The notes under the pieces: model-generated | Told to the model about the DNA's origin: nothing | The model's input: only the letters and a program-made list of their open reading frames with translations | Databases searched by the model: none | DNA from: Enterobacter ludwigii | Lineage (GTDB): Bacteria; Pseudomonadota; Gammaproteobacteria; Enterobacterales; Enterobacteriaceae | Direction of reading: 5' to 3' | Assembly (NCBI GenBank): GCA_023023105.1 | Contig: CP083824.1 | Location: forward strand, 1,178,001 to 1,242,000 | DNA: 64,000 nucleotides | Part shown: piece by piece, positions 19,086-29,714 of the stretch | Position numbering within the stretch: the first letter of the stretch is position 1 | Layout of the letters: every line of letters begins with the position of its first letter | Translations under genes and position numbers: made by a program

Positions 19086-19543
19086 CCCTCTCCCGTATGG
19101 GGTGAGGGATCCCCAGTAATTTTTTAACCAAAAGCGAAGAATATTGCTTCAGGAAAATTAATGGCTTACAGCGATGCCCTGGTCCGGCTGTAAATCGCTG
19201 AGGTGTTTCCTGCAGGCCGGGGCGAGGCGCAGGGATGCGCCGAGAGGGCGGGCTTTACATGGATGTTTCCTCCGCCCGTCCCCGACAAGCCGGAAGGAAT
19301 AAGCCGAAGGTACCGCGAAGCGGCGATTTACCGCCGGGAGCCCGGGTCGCCAGGGCGGCGGCGATTGAGCCGCCATGGCACGTTCACAGGTGCTGTCCTT
19401 ACAGAGTAGCAAAGTACATAAAGTGAACGGAATAACCTCCGCTGCCGTATGTTCCCCCTCACCCCGCCCTCTCCCTCAAGGGAGAGGGGGTCGTCCGTGC
19501 TGGTATTATTTTGTGGGGATCCCTCAGCCCGTATGGGAGAGGG
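19086..19543. repeat. Gene-free repeat block bounded by 30-bp inverted copies
   Basis: The segment 19086-19115 and the reverse complement of 19514-19543 agree at 27 of 30 bases (CCCTCTCCC ... GAGGGATCCCCA). Inside lie GC-rich palindromes, including CCGCCGGGAGCCCGGG-type pairing near 19331-19350 and the CTCTCCCTCAAGGGAGAG hairpin at 19470-19487. A related CCCTCTC...GAGAGG...GTGAGGG motif sits at 53939-53973. The block between the GNAT gene and the end of betA codes for nothing I can support. It looks like a mobile, MITE-like or REP-composite repeat of Enterobacter. Confidence 0.5.
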
Positions 19544-19564
19544 TTAGAGTGAGGGGAAATATTC

Positions 19565-21229
19565 TCAGCGGCGAACCGGCGCCTCGTTCGCCACATAATA
19601 CGCCGCCGTGCTCTTCGCCAGCGGCTCGCGACCGCGAATGGCATCGGCAACCTTCTCGCCAATCATAATGGTGGTGGCGTTCAGGTTGCCGGTGATGATC
19701 TGCGGCATAATCGACGCATCTATCACGCGTAACCCTTCCAGGCCGTGAACGCGGCCTTCACCGTCGACCACCGCCATCTCGTCATAGCCCATCTTGCAGG
19801 TGCCGCACGGATGGAAGGCAGTTTCGGCGTGGTTGCGCACGAACTCGTCCAGCTGTTCATCGGTCTGGCATTCGATACCCGGGCTGATTTCGCGGCCACG
19901 GTATTTGTCCAGCGCCGGCTGGTGCATGATCTCGCGGGTGATGCGGATCGCGTCGCGGAACTCCTGCCAGTCCTGCTCGTGGGACATATAGTTGAACAGG
20001 ATCGCCGGATGCTGGTGCGGATCGCGCGATTTGATGCGCACGTGCCCACGGCTCGGTGAGCGCATGGAGCCAACGTGGCACTGGAAGCCGTGCTCTTTTA
20101 CTGCGTTCGAACCGTTGTAGTTAATCGCCACCGGCAGGAAGTGGTACTGAATGTTCGGCCACTCAAACTCTTCGCGGCTGCGGATAAACCCGCCCGCCTC
20201 GAAGTGGTTGCTCGCGCCCACGCCGGTGCCGTTAAACAGCCACTCGGCACCAATCTTCGGCTGGTTCCACCACTGCAGGGCAGGGTAGAGGGAAACGGGC
20301 TCTTTGCATTCATACTGCAGGTACATCTCCAGGTGATCCTGCAGGTTTTCACCCACGCCGGGTAAATCATGCACCAGCGGGATATCGAACTGTTTCAGCA
20401 GCTCCGCGTTGCCCACGCCGGAGCGCTGGAGGATCTGCGGAGAAGCAATGGCTCCGGCGCACAGCAGCACTTCCCTGTTAGCGGTGGCTTTCGACGGGAT
20501 GGTGCTTTCGCCCTCCAGCCATTCGACGCCCACCGCTCGCTTGCCCTCAAAGAGGATGCGATCGGTCATGGCGTGGGTGCGGATGGTCAGGTTCGGACGC
20601 GGTTTTGCCTGATCCAGATAACCACGCGCGGTGCTGGCGCGTCGGCCCTGCGGCGTCACCGTGCGGTCCATCGGGCCGAAGCCTTCCTGCTGATAGCCGT
20701 TGAGATCGTCCGTGCGCGGGTAGCCCGCCTGCACGCCCGCTTCCACCATCGCCTCAAACAGCGGGTTCACGCCAGGTTTGGAAGTGGTGACGCTGACAGG
20801 ACCGTCGCCGCCGTGATAGTCGTTCGGCCCTACGTCGCGGGTTTCTGCTTTACGGTAGTAGGGCAGGCAGTTGAGGTAGCTCCAGTGCTCAAGGCCCGGC
20901 TCTTTAGCCCAGTTGTCCAGATCCATCGCGTTACCGCGGATGTAGCACATACCGTTGATCAGCGACGAGCCGCCCAGCCCTTTGCCGCGCCCGCACTCCA
21001 TGCGGCGGTTGTTCATGAAGGGTTCTGGCTCGGTTTCGTACGCCCAGTTGTAGCGCTTGCCCTGCAGCGGAAACGCCAGCGCGGCGGGCATCTGGGTGCG
21101 GAAGTCAAAGCGGTAATCCGGCCCGCCCGCCTCAAGCAGCAGCACGGTGGTGTTTGGATCTTCGGTCAGTCGCGTTGCCAGTACGTTGCCGGCAGAGCCG
21201 GCCCCGATAATGATGTAGTCAAATTGCAA
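19565..21229 (-). CDS. betA: Choline dehydrogenase
   Basis: The 554-residue GMC flavoenzyme oxidises choline to betaine aldehyde at the membrane, the first step to the osmoprotectant glycine betaine. It shows the FAD motif GAGSAG at residues 9-14, the GGSSLINGM signature near residue 85 and the C-terminal HPCGTCKMG with the catalytic histidine. I chose a TTG start at 21229: GGGAGG lies 5 bases upstream and the product then begins like E. coli BetA (QFDYIIIG); a longer frame starting at 21274 overlaps betB. Last gene of betIBA. Confidence 0.95.
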   Translation of the reverse strand: MQFDYIIIGAGSAGNVLATRLTEDPNTTVLLLEAGGPDYRFDFRTQMPAALAFPLQGKRYNWAYETEPEPFMNNRRMECGRGKGLGGSSLINGMCYIRGNAMDLDNWAKEPGLEHWSYLNCLPYYRKAETRDVGPNDYHGGDGPVSVTTSKPGVNPLFEAMVEAGVQAGYPRTDDLNGYQQEGFGPMDRTVTPQGRRASTARGYLDQAKPRPNLTIRTHAMTDRILFEGKRAVGVEWLEGESTIPSKATANREVLLCAGAIASPQILQRSGVGNAELLKQFDIPLVHDLPGVGENLQDHLEMYLQYECKEPVSLYPALQWWNQPKIGAEWLFNGTGVGASNHFEAGGFIRSREEFEWPNIQYHFLPVAINYNGSNAVKEHGFQCHVGSMRSPSRGHVRIKSRDPHQHPAILFNYMSHEQDWQEFRDAIRITREIMHQPALDKYRGREISPGIECQTDEQLDEFVRNHAETAFHPCGTCKMGYDEMAVVDGEGRVHGLEGLRVIDASIMPQIITGNLNATTIMIGEKVADAIRGREPLAKSTAAYYVANEAPVRR

Positions 21230-21242
21230 ATAAACCTCCCGG

Positions 21243-22715
21243 TTAAAATATGGACTGGAATTTACCCATCTCAACCTGGATGGACTTCACCTGGGTGTAG
21301 CTCTGCAGCGTCATCACGCCGTTCTCACGGCCAATGCCGGAGTGTTTGTAGCCGCCGACCGGCATCTCTGCGGCGGATTCACCCCAGGTGTTGATCCAGC
21401 AGATGCCCGCTTCGAGCTGATGAATGGCGCCGTGCGCGCGGTTCAGGTCGGCCGTGACGATGCCTGCCGCCAGCCCGTAGTCGGTATCGTTGGCGCGGCG
21501 GATCGCTTCTTCTTCGCTTTCATAGGTGAGGATGGACATCACCGGGCCGAAGATCTCTTCGCGCACGATGGTCATCTCGTCGGTGCAGTTGGTGAACACG
21601 GTCGGGGCAACCCACGCGCCGTTATCGAAGCCTTCACCCTTCAGCACGTCGCCGCCGCACAGCACGCGCGCGCCTTCCTCTTTGCCTTTGGCGATGTAGC
21701 GCAGCACGCTGTCGCGGTGCGGAAAGCTGACCATCGGGCCAAAGTTGGTGCGTTCATCGAACAGATCGCCCGCGCGGATACGGCCCACGCGTTCAACGAT
21801 TTTCTGCTCAAACGCGGCTTTAAACTTCGCAGGCACGAACACGCGGGTGCCGTTGGTACATACCTGGCCGGAGCTGAAGAAGTTGGCCATCATGGCGATG
21901 TCTGCCGCGAGATCGAGATCCGCGTCGTCAAAAATAATCAGCGGGGATTTGCCGCCCAGCTCCATCGTCACCTCTTTCAGGGACGAGGCCGCCGAGTTGG
22001 CCATCACTTTTTTGCCGCTGGCGACGCCCCCGGTAAAGGAGACTTTCGCGATGCCCGGATGCTCGGTCAGGTACTGACCGGTCTCCGCACCCACGCCCGG
22101 CAGGACGTTAAACACACCGTCCGGCAGGCCCGCTTCGGTGTAGATCTCGGCAAGCTTGAGCGCGGTAAGCGGCGTCACTTCGCTCGGCTTGAAGATCATC
22201 GCATTGCCTGCCGCCAGCGCCGGAGCAGATTTCCACAGGGCGATCTGGATCGGGTAGTTCCACGCGCCGATGCCCGCCACCACGCCCAGAGGTTCGCGAC
22301 GGGTGTAGACGAACGAACTGTCACGCAGGGGGATCTGGCTGCCTTCCAGCGCCGGGATCAGCCCCGCGTAGTACTCCAGCACGTCCGCGCCGGTGACGAT
22401 GTCGACGGTTGAGGTTTCGGAATACGCTTTACCGGTGTCGAGGGTTTCCAGCTTCGCCAGTTCGTCATTACGTTCGCGGAGGATGTCGACAGCTCGGCGC
22501 AGAATGCGCGAGCGCGCCATTGCGGTCATCGCTGCCCAGATTTTTTGCCCGCGTTTTGCGCTTTCCACGGCGCGGTCGACATCTTCACGCCCGGCCGCCT
22601 GAACGCTTGCCAGGACTTCACCGTTGGCCGGGTTGATGGTCTCGAAGGTGCGACCGCTGGTGGCGGATGTATAACCACCATTGATATAAAGCTGCTGTTC
22701 TGCCATTCGGGACAT
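21243..22715 (-). CDS. betB: Betaine aldehyde dehydrogenase
   Basis: The 490-residue aldehyde dehydrogenase converts betaine aldehyde to glycine betaine with NAD(P). Key elements are FTGG for cofactor binding, the catalytic glutamate in [10 protein letters not shown] near residue 252 and the catalytic cysteine in SSGQVCTNG near residue 286. Length is identical to the E. coli enzyme. It lies 13 bp after betI and 13 bp before betA in the operon. Confidence 0.96.
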   Translation of the reverse strand: MSRMAEQQLYINGGYTSATSGRTFETINPANGEVLASVQAAGREDVDRAVESAKRGQKIWAAMTAMARSRILRRAVDILRERNDELAKLETLDTGKAYSETSTVDIVTGADVLEYYAGLIPALEGSQIPLRDSSFVYTRREPLGVVAGIGAWNYPIQIALWKSAPALAAGNAMIFKPSEVTPLTALKLAEIYTEAGLPDGVFNVLPGVGAETGQYLTEHPGIAKVSFTGGVASGKKVMANSAASSLKEVTMELGGKSPLIIFDDADLDLAADIAMMANFFSSGQVCTNGTRVFVPAKFKAAFEQKIVERVGRIRAGDLFDERTNFGPMVSFPHRDSVLRYIAKGKEEGARVLCGGDVLKGEGFDNGAWVAPTVFTNCTDEMTIVREEIFGPVMSILTYESEEEAIRRANDTDYGLAAGIVTADLNRAHGAIHQLEAGICWINTWGESAAEMPVGGYKHSGIGRENGVMTLQSYTQVKSIQVEMGKFQSIF

Positions 22716-22728
22716 AAATTCTCCTCGG

Positions 22729-23316
22729 TTATTCGGTCGGTAAATGCTGGCTGATAAAGTGGCTGGTGAGCGATTGCGCCAGGGTCTTATCCAGAGGCTT
22801 GCCGCTCAGCGCGGCGCGCAGCCACAGCCCGTCGATCAGCGCCGCCAGGCCATAGCCCGCCTCCTGGGCCTGCTCGCGCGGCAGTTCGCGGCGGAACTCG
22901 TACACCAGGTTCGAAAGCAGACGGCGGCTACTCACCTGCTGCAGGCGGTAGAGCATCGGCTGATGCATGCTGCTCGCCCAAAAGGCCAGCCAGGCCTTCA
23001 TTGCTGCGCTGCTGGTCTGTGTTTCATCAAAATTGCCGCCGACAATGGCCTGCAGGCGCTGCTCCGCGCTGCCGTCCGGCAGAGCGCGTAAACGGCTTAA
23101 AACCGCGTCGCGAAGCTGGCCGGTGATGTCGCGCATGGTCGCTTCCAGCAGACCATTTTTATCTTTGAAATAGTGACTGATGATCCCCGTGGACACGCCC
23201 GCCCGACGGGCGATCTGCGCGATGGTCGCGTCATGCATTCCCACTTCATTTATTGCTTCCAGCGTGGCGTCGATAAGCTGCCTGCGCCGGATCGGCTGCA
23301 TCCCCACTTTGGGCAT
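22729..23316 (-). CDS. betI: BetI, choline-responsive TetR-type repressor
   Basis: The 195-residue regulator has a TetR HTH at its N-terminus ([21 protein letters not shown] about residues 29-49; only part quoted as motif) and a ligand domain with conserved tryptophans. BetI represses betT and betIBA and is released by choline. The start at 23316 (MPKVGMQ) matches E. coli BetI; the frame is open six codons further. First gene of the operon, divergent from betT. Confidence 0.95.
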   Translation of the reverse strand: MPKVGMQPIRRRQLIDATLEAINEVGMHDATIAQIARRAGVSTGIISHYFKDKNGLLEATMRDITGQLRDAVLSRLRALPDGSAEQRLQAIVGGNFDETQTSSAAMKAWLAFWASSMHQPMLYRLQQVSSRRLLSNLVYEFRRELPREQAQEAGYGLAALIDGLWLRAALSGKPLDKTLAQSLTSHFISQHLPTE

Positions 23317-23365
23317 TTTTGCCACTCCATTCATCAGCGTTGGTTATACATTAAAGCGGTTTTTG

Positions 23366-23379
23366 ATTGGACGTTCAAT
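23366..23379. promoter_or_regulatory. BetI operator between betI and betT
   Basis: ATTGGACGTTCAAT is an imperfect palindrome in the 128-bp divergent region and matches the sequence of the BetI site in the E. coli bet regulatory region as I remember it. It would control both directions. Confidence 0.7.
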
Positions 23380-23444
23380 ATAAAATGTGTCTTAATTGTT
23401 GCGGATTTGGATTTTAATAGTTACAAAAACAGTGAGGATACTGG

Positions 23445-25478
23445 ATGACAGACCTTTCACAAGACAGAGAAAAAGACAAAATCAACCCGGTCGTTTTTTA
23501 TACTTCCGCCGGGCTGATTTTGTTGTTTTCCCTGATGACGATCTTCTTTAGCGGTTTTTCTGCCGAGTGGATTGGGCGCACTCTTGACTGGGTGTCGAAG
23601 ACCTTCGGCTGGTACTACTTACTGGCGGCGACGCTCTATATTGTCTTTGTCGTCTGTATTGCCTGCTCGCGCTTCGGTTCGGTGAAGCTTGGGCCAGAGC
23701 AGTCAAAACCCGAGTTCAGTCTGCTGAGTTGGGCCGCGATGCTGTTTGCCGCGGGCATTGGCATCGACCTGATGTTCTTCTCCGTGGCGGAACCGGTCAC
23801 GCAATATATGCAGCCGCCGGAAGGGGCTGGGCAGACGATGGAGGCCGCGCGTCAGGCGATGGTCTGGACGCTGTTCCACTACGGCTTAACCGGCTGGTCG
23901 ATGTACGCCCTGATGGGGATGGCGCTCGGATACTTTAGCTATCGTTATAATTTACCCCTCACCATCCGCTCTGCGCTGTACCCAATTTTCGGGAAAAAGA
24001 TAAATGGGCCGATTGGTCACAGCGTCGACATTGCGGCGGTGATTGGTACCATCTTTGGTATCGCGACGACGCTCGGGATCGGTGTGGTGCAACTCAACTA
24101 CGGCCTGAGCGTGCTGTTTGATATTCCGGATTCGATGGCTGCCAAGGCGGCGTTGATTGCGCTGTCGGTGATTATCGCCACCATTTCGGTGACGTCGGGG
24201 GTAGATAAAGGCATTCGCGTGCTCTCCGAGCTGAACGTGGCCCTGGCGCTTGGCCTAATTCTGTTCGTGCTGTTTATGGGGGACACTTCATTCCTGCTCA
24301 ATGCGTTAGTGCTTAACGTCGGCGACTACGTGAACCGTTTTATGGGGATGACTCTGAACAGTTTCGCCTTTGATCGCCCGGTCGAATGGATGAACAACTG
24401 GACGCTGTTCTTCTGGGCGTGGTGGGTGGCGTGGTCGCCGTTTGTTGGCCTGTTCCTGGCACGTATTTCACGTGGCCGCACCATCCGCCAGTTTGTGATG
24501 GGCACGCTGATTATCCCGTTCACCTTTACCCTGCTGTGGCTGTCGGTGTTCGGCAACAGCGCGCTCCATGAGATCATCCACGGCAATGCAACCTTCGCGC
24601 AGGAAGCGATGGCGCACCCGGAGCGCGGCTTCTACAGCCTGCTGGCGCAGTACCCTGCGTTCACCTTTAGCGCCTCCGTGGCAACCATTACCGGCCTGCT
24701 GTTCTACGTTACCTCTGCGTATTCCGGTGCGCTGGTGCTGGGCAACTTCACTTCGAAGCTGAAAGATATCAACAGCGATGCGCCGAACTGGCTGCGCATC
24801 TTCTGGTCCGTCGCCATCGGCCTGCTGACGCTCGGCATGTTGATGACCAACGGCATCTCGGCGCTGCAGAACACCACGGTGATCATGGGGCTGCCGTTCA
24901 GCTTCGTTATCTTCTTCGTGATGGCCGGGCTCTATAAGTCCCTCAAGGTGGAAGATTACCGCCGCGAAAGCGCCAGCCGTGACACCGCGCCGCGCCCGAT
25001 GGGCGCACAGGATAGGCTGAGCTGGAAGAAACGCCTGTCGCGCCTGATGAACTACCCGGGCACGCGCTACACCAAACAGATGATGGAGACGGTCTGCTTC
25101 CCGGCGATGGAAGAGGTGGCGCAGGAACTGAAGCTGCGTGGTGCCTACGTGGAGCTGAAAAACCTGCCGCCGGAGGAGGGAGAGACGTTAGGGCATCTGA
25201 ATCTGCTGGTGCATATGGGCGACGAGCAGAACTTTGTCTACCAGATCTGGCCGCAGCAGTACTCGGTGCCCGGTTTTACCTACCGGGCGCGCAGCGGGAA
25301 GTCGACCTACTACCGGCTGGAAACCTTCTTACTGGAGGGTAGCCAGGGGAATGATTTGATGGATTACAGCAAGGAGCAGGTGATCACGGACATTCTGGAC
25401 CAGTATGAACGGCACCTGAACTTTATCCATCTGCACAGGGAAGCGCCGGGGAATAGCGTGATGTTCCCGGATGTTTGA
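23445..25478 (+). CDS. betT: High-affinity choline transporter, BCCT family
   Basis: The 677-residue protein has about 12 membrane segments in the first 510 residues, with the BCCT tryptophan-rich signature (FFWAWWVAWSPFVGLF near residue 320) and a long cytosolic C-terminal domain typical of BetT, which in E. coli tunes osmotic activation. It imports choline with protons and supplies BetA. The frame is complete; an IS1 begins 17 bp after its stop. Confidence 0.96.
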   Translation: MTDLSQDREKDKINPVVFYTSAGLILLFSLMTIFFSGFSAEWIGRTLDWVSKTFGWYYLLAATLYIVFVVCIACSRFGSVKLGPEQSKPEFSLLSWAAMLFAAGIGIDLMFFSVAEPVTQYMQPPEGAGQTMEAARQAMVWTLFHYGLTGWSMYALMGMALGYFSYRYNLPLTIRSALYPIFGKKINGPIGHSVDIAAVIGTIFGIATTLGIGVVQLNYGLSVLFDIPDSMAAKAALIALSVIIATISVTSGVDKGIRVLSELNVALALGLILFVLFMGDTSFLLNALVLNVGDYVNRFMGMTLNSFAFDRPVEWMNNWTLFFWAWWVAWSPFVGLFLARISRGRTIRQFVMGTLIIPFTFTLLWLSVFGNSALHEIIHGNATFAQEAMAHPERGFYSLLAQYPAFTFSASVATITGLLFYVTSAYSGALVLGNFTSKLKDINSDAPNWLRIFWSVAIGLLTLGMLMTNGISALQNTTVIMGLPFSFVIFFVMAGLYKSLKVEDYRRESASRDTAPRPMGAQDRLSWKKRLSRLMNYPGTRYTKQMMETVCFPAMEEVAQELKLRGAYVELKNLPPEEGETLGHLNLLVHMGDEQNFVYQIWPQQYSVPGFTYRARSGKSTYYRLETFLLEGSQGNDLMDYSKEQVITDILDQYERHLNFIHLHREAPGNSVMFPDV

Positions 25479-25550
25479 TGTCTAGCTGAGCATCGGGTAA
25501 TGGTGCCAACTTACTGATTTAGTGTATGATGGTGTTTTTGAGGTGCTCCA

Positions 25551-25826
25551 GTGGCTTCTGTTTCTATCAGCTGTCCCTCCTGTTCAGCTACTGAAGGCGT
25601 GGTGCGTAACGGTAAAAGTACTGCCGGACATCAGCGCTATCTCTGCTCTCACTGCCGTAAAACATGGCAGCTACAGTTCACTTACACCGCTTCTCAACCC
25701 GGTACGCATCAGAAAATCATTGATATGGCCATGAATGGCGTCGGATGTCGCGCCAGTGCACGCATTATGGGCGTTGGCCTCAACACGATTTTACGACACT
25801 TAAAAAACTCAGGCCGCAGTCGGTAA
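25551..25826 (+). CDS. insA: IS1 InsA
   Basis: The 91-residue InsA carries a zinc-finger (CPSC ... CSHC) and HTH. It binds the IS ends and represses, and is the N-terminal part of the InsAB' transposase made by a -1 frameshift at AAAAAAC (25802-25808). Confidence 0.95.
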   Translation: MASVSISCPSCSATEGVVRNGKSTAGHQRYLCSHCRKTWQLQFTYTASQPGTHQKIIDMAMNGVGCRASARIMGVGLNTILRHLKNSGRSR

Positions 25827-26248
25827 ACTCACGCATACAACCGGGCAGTGACGTCATTGTTTGCGCGGAAATGGACGAACAGTGGGGTTACGTCGGCGCT
25901 AAATCACGCCAGCGCTGGTTGTTTTACGCGTATGACAGGATACGGAGGACGGTTGTGGCGCACGTATTCGGTGAACGCACGTTGGCCACGCTGGAGCGTC
26001 TTCTGGGCCTGCTGTCGGCCTTTGAGGTCGTGGTATGGATGACGGATGGCTGGCCGCTGTATGAATCACGCCTGAAGGGAGAACTGCACGTTATCAGCAA
26101 GCGATATACGCAGCGCATTGAGCGGCATAACCTGAATCTGAGGCAGCATCTGGCAAGGCTGGGCAGGAAGTCACTGTCGTTCTCAAAATCGGTGGAGCTG
26201 CATGACAAAGTCATCGGGCATTATCTGAACATAAAACACTATCAGTAA
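25745..26248 (+). CDS. insB: IS1 InsB (transposase catalytic part)
   Basis: The 167-residue frame holds the DDE-type catalytic part of the IS1 transposase ([17 protein letters not shown] and [17 protein letters not shown] segments). It is normally produced as the InsAB' fusion. Intact, so the element may still move. Confidence 0.95.
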   Translation: MSRQCTHYGRWPQHDFTTLKKLRPQSVNSRIQPGSDVIVCAEMDEQWGYVGAKSRQRWLFYAYDRIRRTVVAHVFGERTLATLERLLGLLSAFEVVVWMTDGWPLYESRLKGELHVISKRYTQRIERHNLNLRQHLARLGRKSLSFSKSVELHDKVIGHYLNIKHYQ

Positions 26249-26263
26249 GTTGGAGTCATTACC

Positions 26264-26619
26264 GAATGGTGTTAGGCGTAACCTATTGCAGCCATAGACA
26301 GGAATGTCGCTCTTATGGATTGCCCAATACCTGCACGGGTGGTGTAATCAAACCGCTGTCACTGCCTTGATATAAAGGGTTGTAGAGCGCAACGCAACGC
26401 CAGTTTCGGCTGGCACTGAATGTACCCGCGGGGAATTCAGGTATCAGGGCCGCCCGTTGAGGCGGCCTTTTTACTTTTGGCGTTTCCTTTAAAAGGTTCA
26501 CCTTATTGTCTTGTTGGTGTTGTTAGGTATCGCTGATTGATTTGATAACGCAAACGCATTAGCCCCGATGAGCAAAGTTGGTTACCTTACTTCTCAACGA
26601 AAACACGGAGGAAGTACAG
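26264..26619 (+). other. Region between IS1 copy A and ahpC, with terminator and ahpC promoter
   Basis: No gene is supported in this 356-bp stretch. A plus-strand terminator at 26448-26472 (GGCCGCC, 6-base loop, GGCGGCC, five T) has no gene upstream in front of it, so the gene it served appears to be lost left of 26264. The right part must hold the OxyR-controlled ahpC promoter; I could not place an OxyR site with confidence. In E. coli K-12 dsbG is divergent from ahpC here; it is absent. Confidence 0.5.
26448..26472 (+). terminator. Terminator without an upstream gene
   Basis: GGCCGCC and GGCGGCC pair around CGTTGA and are followed by five T on the plus strand. Confidence 0.85.
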
Positions 26620-27183
26620 ATGTCTTTGATTAATACCAAAATTAAACCTTTCAAAAACCAGGCGTTCAAAAACGGTGAATTCATTGAAGTCACTGAGAAA
26701 GATACCGAAGGTCGCTGGAGCGTGTTCTTCTTCTATCCGGCAGATTTTACCTTCGTTTGCCCGACCGAACTGGGTGACGTGGCAGACCATTACGACGAAC
26801 TGCAGAAGCTGGGCGTAGACGTTTACTCTGTCTCTACCGACACTCACTTCACCCACAAAGCATGGCACAGCAGCTCTGAAACCATCGCGAAAATCAAATA
26901 CGCGATGATCGGCGACCCGACTGGCGCCCTGACCCGTAACTTCGACAACATGCGTGAAGATGAAGGCCTGGCTGATCGTGCGACCTTCGTCGTTGACCCG
27001 CAGGGCATTATTCAGGCTATCGAAGTTACCGCTGAAGGTATCGGCCGTGATGCTTCTGACCTGCTGCGTAAAGTGAAAGCTGCTCAGTACGTAGCGTCTC
27101 ACCCAGGCGAAGTGTGCCCGGCAAAATGGAAAGAAGGCGAAGCGACGCTGGCTCCATCCCTGGACCTGGTCGGTAAAATCTAA
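26620..27183 (+). CDS. ahpC: Alkyl hydroperoxide reductase peroxiredoxin subunit
   Basis: The 187-residue typical 2-Cys peroxiredoxin has the peroxidatic Cys47 in FVCPTELGD and the resolving cysteine in GEVCPAKW near residue 166. With AhpF it is the main scavenger of low hydrogen peroxide and organic peroxides. The start has an ACGGAGGAAG site 5 bases upstream. It is followed by ahpF after 120 bp; in E. coli the pair is OxyR-induced. Confidence 0.98.
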   Translation: MSLINTKIKPFKNQAFKNGEFIEVTEKDTEGRWSVFFFYPADFTFVCPTELGDVADHYDELQKLGVDVYSVSTDTHFTHKAWHSSSETIAKIKYAMIGDPTGALTRNFDNMREDEGLADRATFVVDPQGIIQAIEVTAEGIGRDASDLLRKVKAAQYVASHPGEVCPAKWKEGEATLAPSLDLVGKI

Positions 27184-27303
27184 GTCTTGTCCACCCAATG
27201 GGCGCATCCGCGCCCATTTCATTCCAGCACCATGATGCAAGTTGCGTTCAGGCCGCCTGTATAAGGCAGCTTGCATGATGACGTTTTAAGAGAGGGAAGA
27301 AGA

Positions 27304-28869
27304 ATGCTCGACACTAACATGAAAACCCAGCTCAAGGCCTATCTTGAGAAACTGACTAAACCTGTTGAGCTGATTGCCACGCTGGATGACAGCGCGAAAT
27401 CGGCAGAGATCAAGGAACTGCTGACAGAGATCGCTGAACTGTCACCGAAAGTGACCTTCAAAGAAGATAATGCGCGTGCCGTCCGCAAGCCGTCTTTCCT
27501 GATTACCAACCCGGGTTCTGACCAGGGGCCGCGCTTTGCCGGTTCTCCGCTGGGGCATGAATTTACGTCGCTGGTGCTGGCACTGCTGTGGACTGGCGGT
27601 CATCCGTCAAAAGAAGCGCAGGCGCTGCTGGAACAGATCCGTGATATCGACGGTGATTTTGAGTTTGAAACTTATTATTCACTCTCCTGCCACAACTGCC
27701 CGGATGTGGTGCAGGCGCTGAACCTGATGTCGGTTTTGAACCCGCGCATCAAACACACGGCGATTGACGGTGGTACGTTCCAGAACGAAATCACCGATCG
27801 CAACGTGATGGGGGTTCCGGCTGTATACATGAACGGTAAAGAATTTGGCCAGGGCCGCATGACGCTCACCGAAATCGTTGCCAAAGTGGACACTGGCGCT
27901 GAAAAACGTGCGGCGGAAGAGCTGAACAAACGCGATGCTTACGACGTGCTGATCGTCGGTTCCGGTCCGGCGGGCGCGGCAGCGGCGGTTTACTCTGCCC
28001 GTAAAGGGATTCGTACCGGTCTGATGGGCGAGCGCTTTGGCGGCCAGGTACTGGATACTGTGGACATCGAAAACTACATCTCCGTACCGAAAACTGAAGG
28101 CCAGAAGCTGGCCGGTGCTCTGAAGGCGCACGTTAGCGATTATGAGGTTGACGTTATCGACAGCCAGAGCGCCAGCAAACTGGTGCCGTCTGCAATAGAA
28201 GGCGGTTTACACCAGATTGAAACGGCCTCCGGCGCGGTATTGAAGGCACGCAGCATCATCATTGCCACCGGTGCAAAATGGCGCAATATGAACGTCCCGG
28301 GAGAAGATCAGTATCGCACCAAAGGCGTGACCTATTGTCCTCACTGCGACGGCCCACTGTTCAAAGGTAAACGCGTGGCGGTGATCGGCGGCGGGAACTC
28401 GGGTGTGGAAGCGGCTATTGACCTGGCCGGTATTGTTGAACATGTGACTCTGCTTGAGTTCGCGCCAGAAATGAAAGCGGACCAGGTGCTGCAGGATAAA
28501 GTGCGCAGCCTGAAAAACGTCGACATCGTACTGAATGCTCAGACCACGGAAGTGAAGGGTGACGGCAGTAAAGTGACCGGCCTGGAATACCGTGACCGTG
28601 TGAGTGGCGATGTGCATAACGTTCAGCTTTCCGGGATCTTCGTACAGATTGGTCTGCTGCCGAACACCACCTGGCTGGAAGGTGCGATTGAGCGCAACCG
28701 CATGGGTGAAATCATCATTGATGCGAAGTGTGAAACCAGCGTAAAAGGCGTGTTTGCGGCGGGTGACTGTACGACCGTACCGTACAAACAGATCATCATC
28801 GCCACTGGCGAAGGGGCGAAGGCGTCGCTGAGTTCGTTTGACTATCTGATCCGCACCAAAACCGCATAA
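27304..28869 (+). CDS. ahpF: Alkyl hydroperoxide reductase flavoprotein subunit
   Basis: The 521-residue NADH-dependent reductase recharges AhpC. The N-terminal double thioredoxin-like domain has Cys129-Cys132 in SCHNCPD, and the thioredoxin-reductase-like C-terminal part has the FAD motif [10 protein letters not shown] near residue 218, the redox CPHC near residue 345 and the NADH motif [10 protein letters not shown] near residue 361. The start is the ATG with GAGGGAAGAAG upstream rather than an earlier in-frame ATG at 27271. Confidence 0.98.
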   Translation: MLDTNMKTQLKAYLEKLTKPVELIATLDDSAKSAEIKELLTEIAELSPKVTFKEDNARAVRKPSFLITNPGSDQGPRFAGSPLGHEFTSLVLALLWTGGHPSKEAQALLEQIRDIDGDFEFETYYSLSCHNCPDVVQALNLMSVLNPRIKHTAIDGGTFQNEITDRNVMGVPAVYMNGKEFGQGRMTLTEIVAKVDTGAEKRAAEELNKRDAYDVLIVGSGPAGAAAAVYSARKGIRTGLMGERFGGQVLDTVDIENYISVPKTEGQKLAGALKAHVSDYEVDVIDSQSASKLVPSAIEGGLHQIETASGAVLKARSIIIATGAKWRNMNVPGEDQYRTKGVTYCPHCDGPLFKGKRVAVIGGGNSGVEAAIDLAGIVEHVTLLEFAPEMKADQVLQDKVRSLKNVDIVLNAQTTEVKGDGSKVTGLEYRDRVSGDVHNVQLSGIFVQIGLLPNTTWLEGAIERNRMGEIIIDAKCETSVKGVFAAGDCTTVPYKQIIIATGEGAKASLSSFDYLIRTKTA

Positions 28870-28901
28870 CAAAAGAAAGTAAGATTACACCTGCAATAGC
28901 A

Positions 28902-28932
28902 AGAGGCCACCCAAAGGTGGCCTCTTTTTTTT
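28902..28932 (+). terminator. Terminator of ahpCF
   Basis: AGAGGCCACC and GGTGGCCTCT pair around CAAA and run into a T-rich tract; it can also serve uspG, which converges from the right. Confidence 0.92.
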
Positions 28933-29359
28933 ATCTCACCACCATCACCGGAATATGCGTGTGACGAATCACGCTGGAGGCGTTTGATCCCAGCAAATGC
29001 GTGGTGATGGAAGGATTGCGCGAACCGATGACCACCACGTCTGCTTTCAGTTCGTTCGCCAGTTCGTTAACGGCATCACGCACGCTGCCGAACCTGACAT
29101 GCGTTTTGATGCGCGAAGGATCGATGCTGAAATGGCTGACCATGGTTTGCAGGCGATTTTCAGCTTCGTGCTGCAGATGCTCTTCGAAGCGACGCACATC
29201 AGCTGCAAAGCGATGCAAGCTCAGGCTGGCGGAACCCGGCAATACGTGCAAAAGATGGATAACACCGTCCTCTTGCGCCAGAAACTCCGCATGGCGTACC
29301 GCTTTGTCGCTCAGCTCCATCTCAAAAACATCAACCGGCATAATGATTCTCTGATACAT
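28931..29359 (-). CDS. uspG: Universal stress protein UspG (UP12)
   Basis: The 142-residue protein has the Usp fold: IIMPVDVFE at the start, HLLHVLPG near residue 38 and the C-terminal ATP-binding [23 protein letters not shown] loop near residue 115. UspG is an ATP-binding, autophosphorylating member in E. coli, linked to stress survival. The start at 29359 (MYQRIIMPV) has a GGAGAAACGGG site; an open extension of 15 codons is not family-like. Confidence 0.95.
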   Translation of the reverse strand: MYQRIIMPVDVFEMELSDKAVRHAEFLAQEDGVIHLLHVLPGSASLSLHRFAADVRRFEEHLQHEAENRLQTMVSHFSIDPSRIKTHVRFGSVRDAVNELANELKADVVVIGSRNPSITTHLLGSNASSVIRHTHIPVMVVR

Positions 29360-29486
29360 ACCCGTTTCTCCTTGTTTATAAACGCTAAAACCATTCAAGC
29401 ACAAAATGATTCCGGTTTCTGATAGCTGTCTGGCACTTTTTCATGCCATGGAACATTTTACTGTTGAGAAGCAGGAGAAAAACACG

Positions 29487-29576
29487 TTACCAGTAGCGCT
29501 CAAGATAGAGCACTGCCGTGACAATGATCGCCACAAAAATCAGAAAAATAAGTGTGATAGCCAGTATCTCACTCAT
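29487..29576 (-). CDS. Small single-pass membrane protein, 29 residues
   Basis: A 30-codon frame on the minus strand starts MSEIL and ends LERYW, with an uninterrupted hydrophobic helix of about 20 residues between. The GGGGACGG site sits just upstream of the ATG. Size and layout match the single-helix small proteins of enterobacteria, but I cannot name it. It lies alone between uspG and rnk (29360-29714). No other gene is seen in that gap. Confidence 0.6.
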   Translation of the reverse strand: MSEILAITLIFLIFVAIIVTAVLYLERYW

Positions 29577-29714
29577 GACCGTCCCCACGGCACCAAAACA
29601 GATTAAGCGTGGATTAAGGCCTTTTCGCGCGATATAAGCATTTCGGGTGAATTTGCGGAAAGAGGATGCGGCTGCATCCTCTGTGCAAAGCGGTGGGCGC
29701 TTGTTCAGAAGGGG

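Larger units (their letters stand above)
25496..26263 (+). mobile_element. IS1 copy A, complete, no target duplication
   Basis: The element runs from GGTAATGGTGCCAACTTACTG to CAGTAAGTTGGAGTCATTACC (one base of each end shortened in the second copy), exactly 768 bp as expected for IS1. The nine bases on the left (TGAGCATCG) and right (GAATGGTGT) differ, so this copy did not simply insert here; an adjacent deletion or recombination between IS1 copies is likely. Confidence 0.95.

Noticed and set aside
26313..26501. 62-codon minus-strand frame between IS1 copy A and ahpC
   Set aside because: Runs through the plus-strand terminator, lacks a good ribosome site, and shows no family that I can support.
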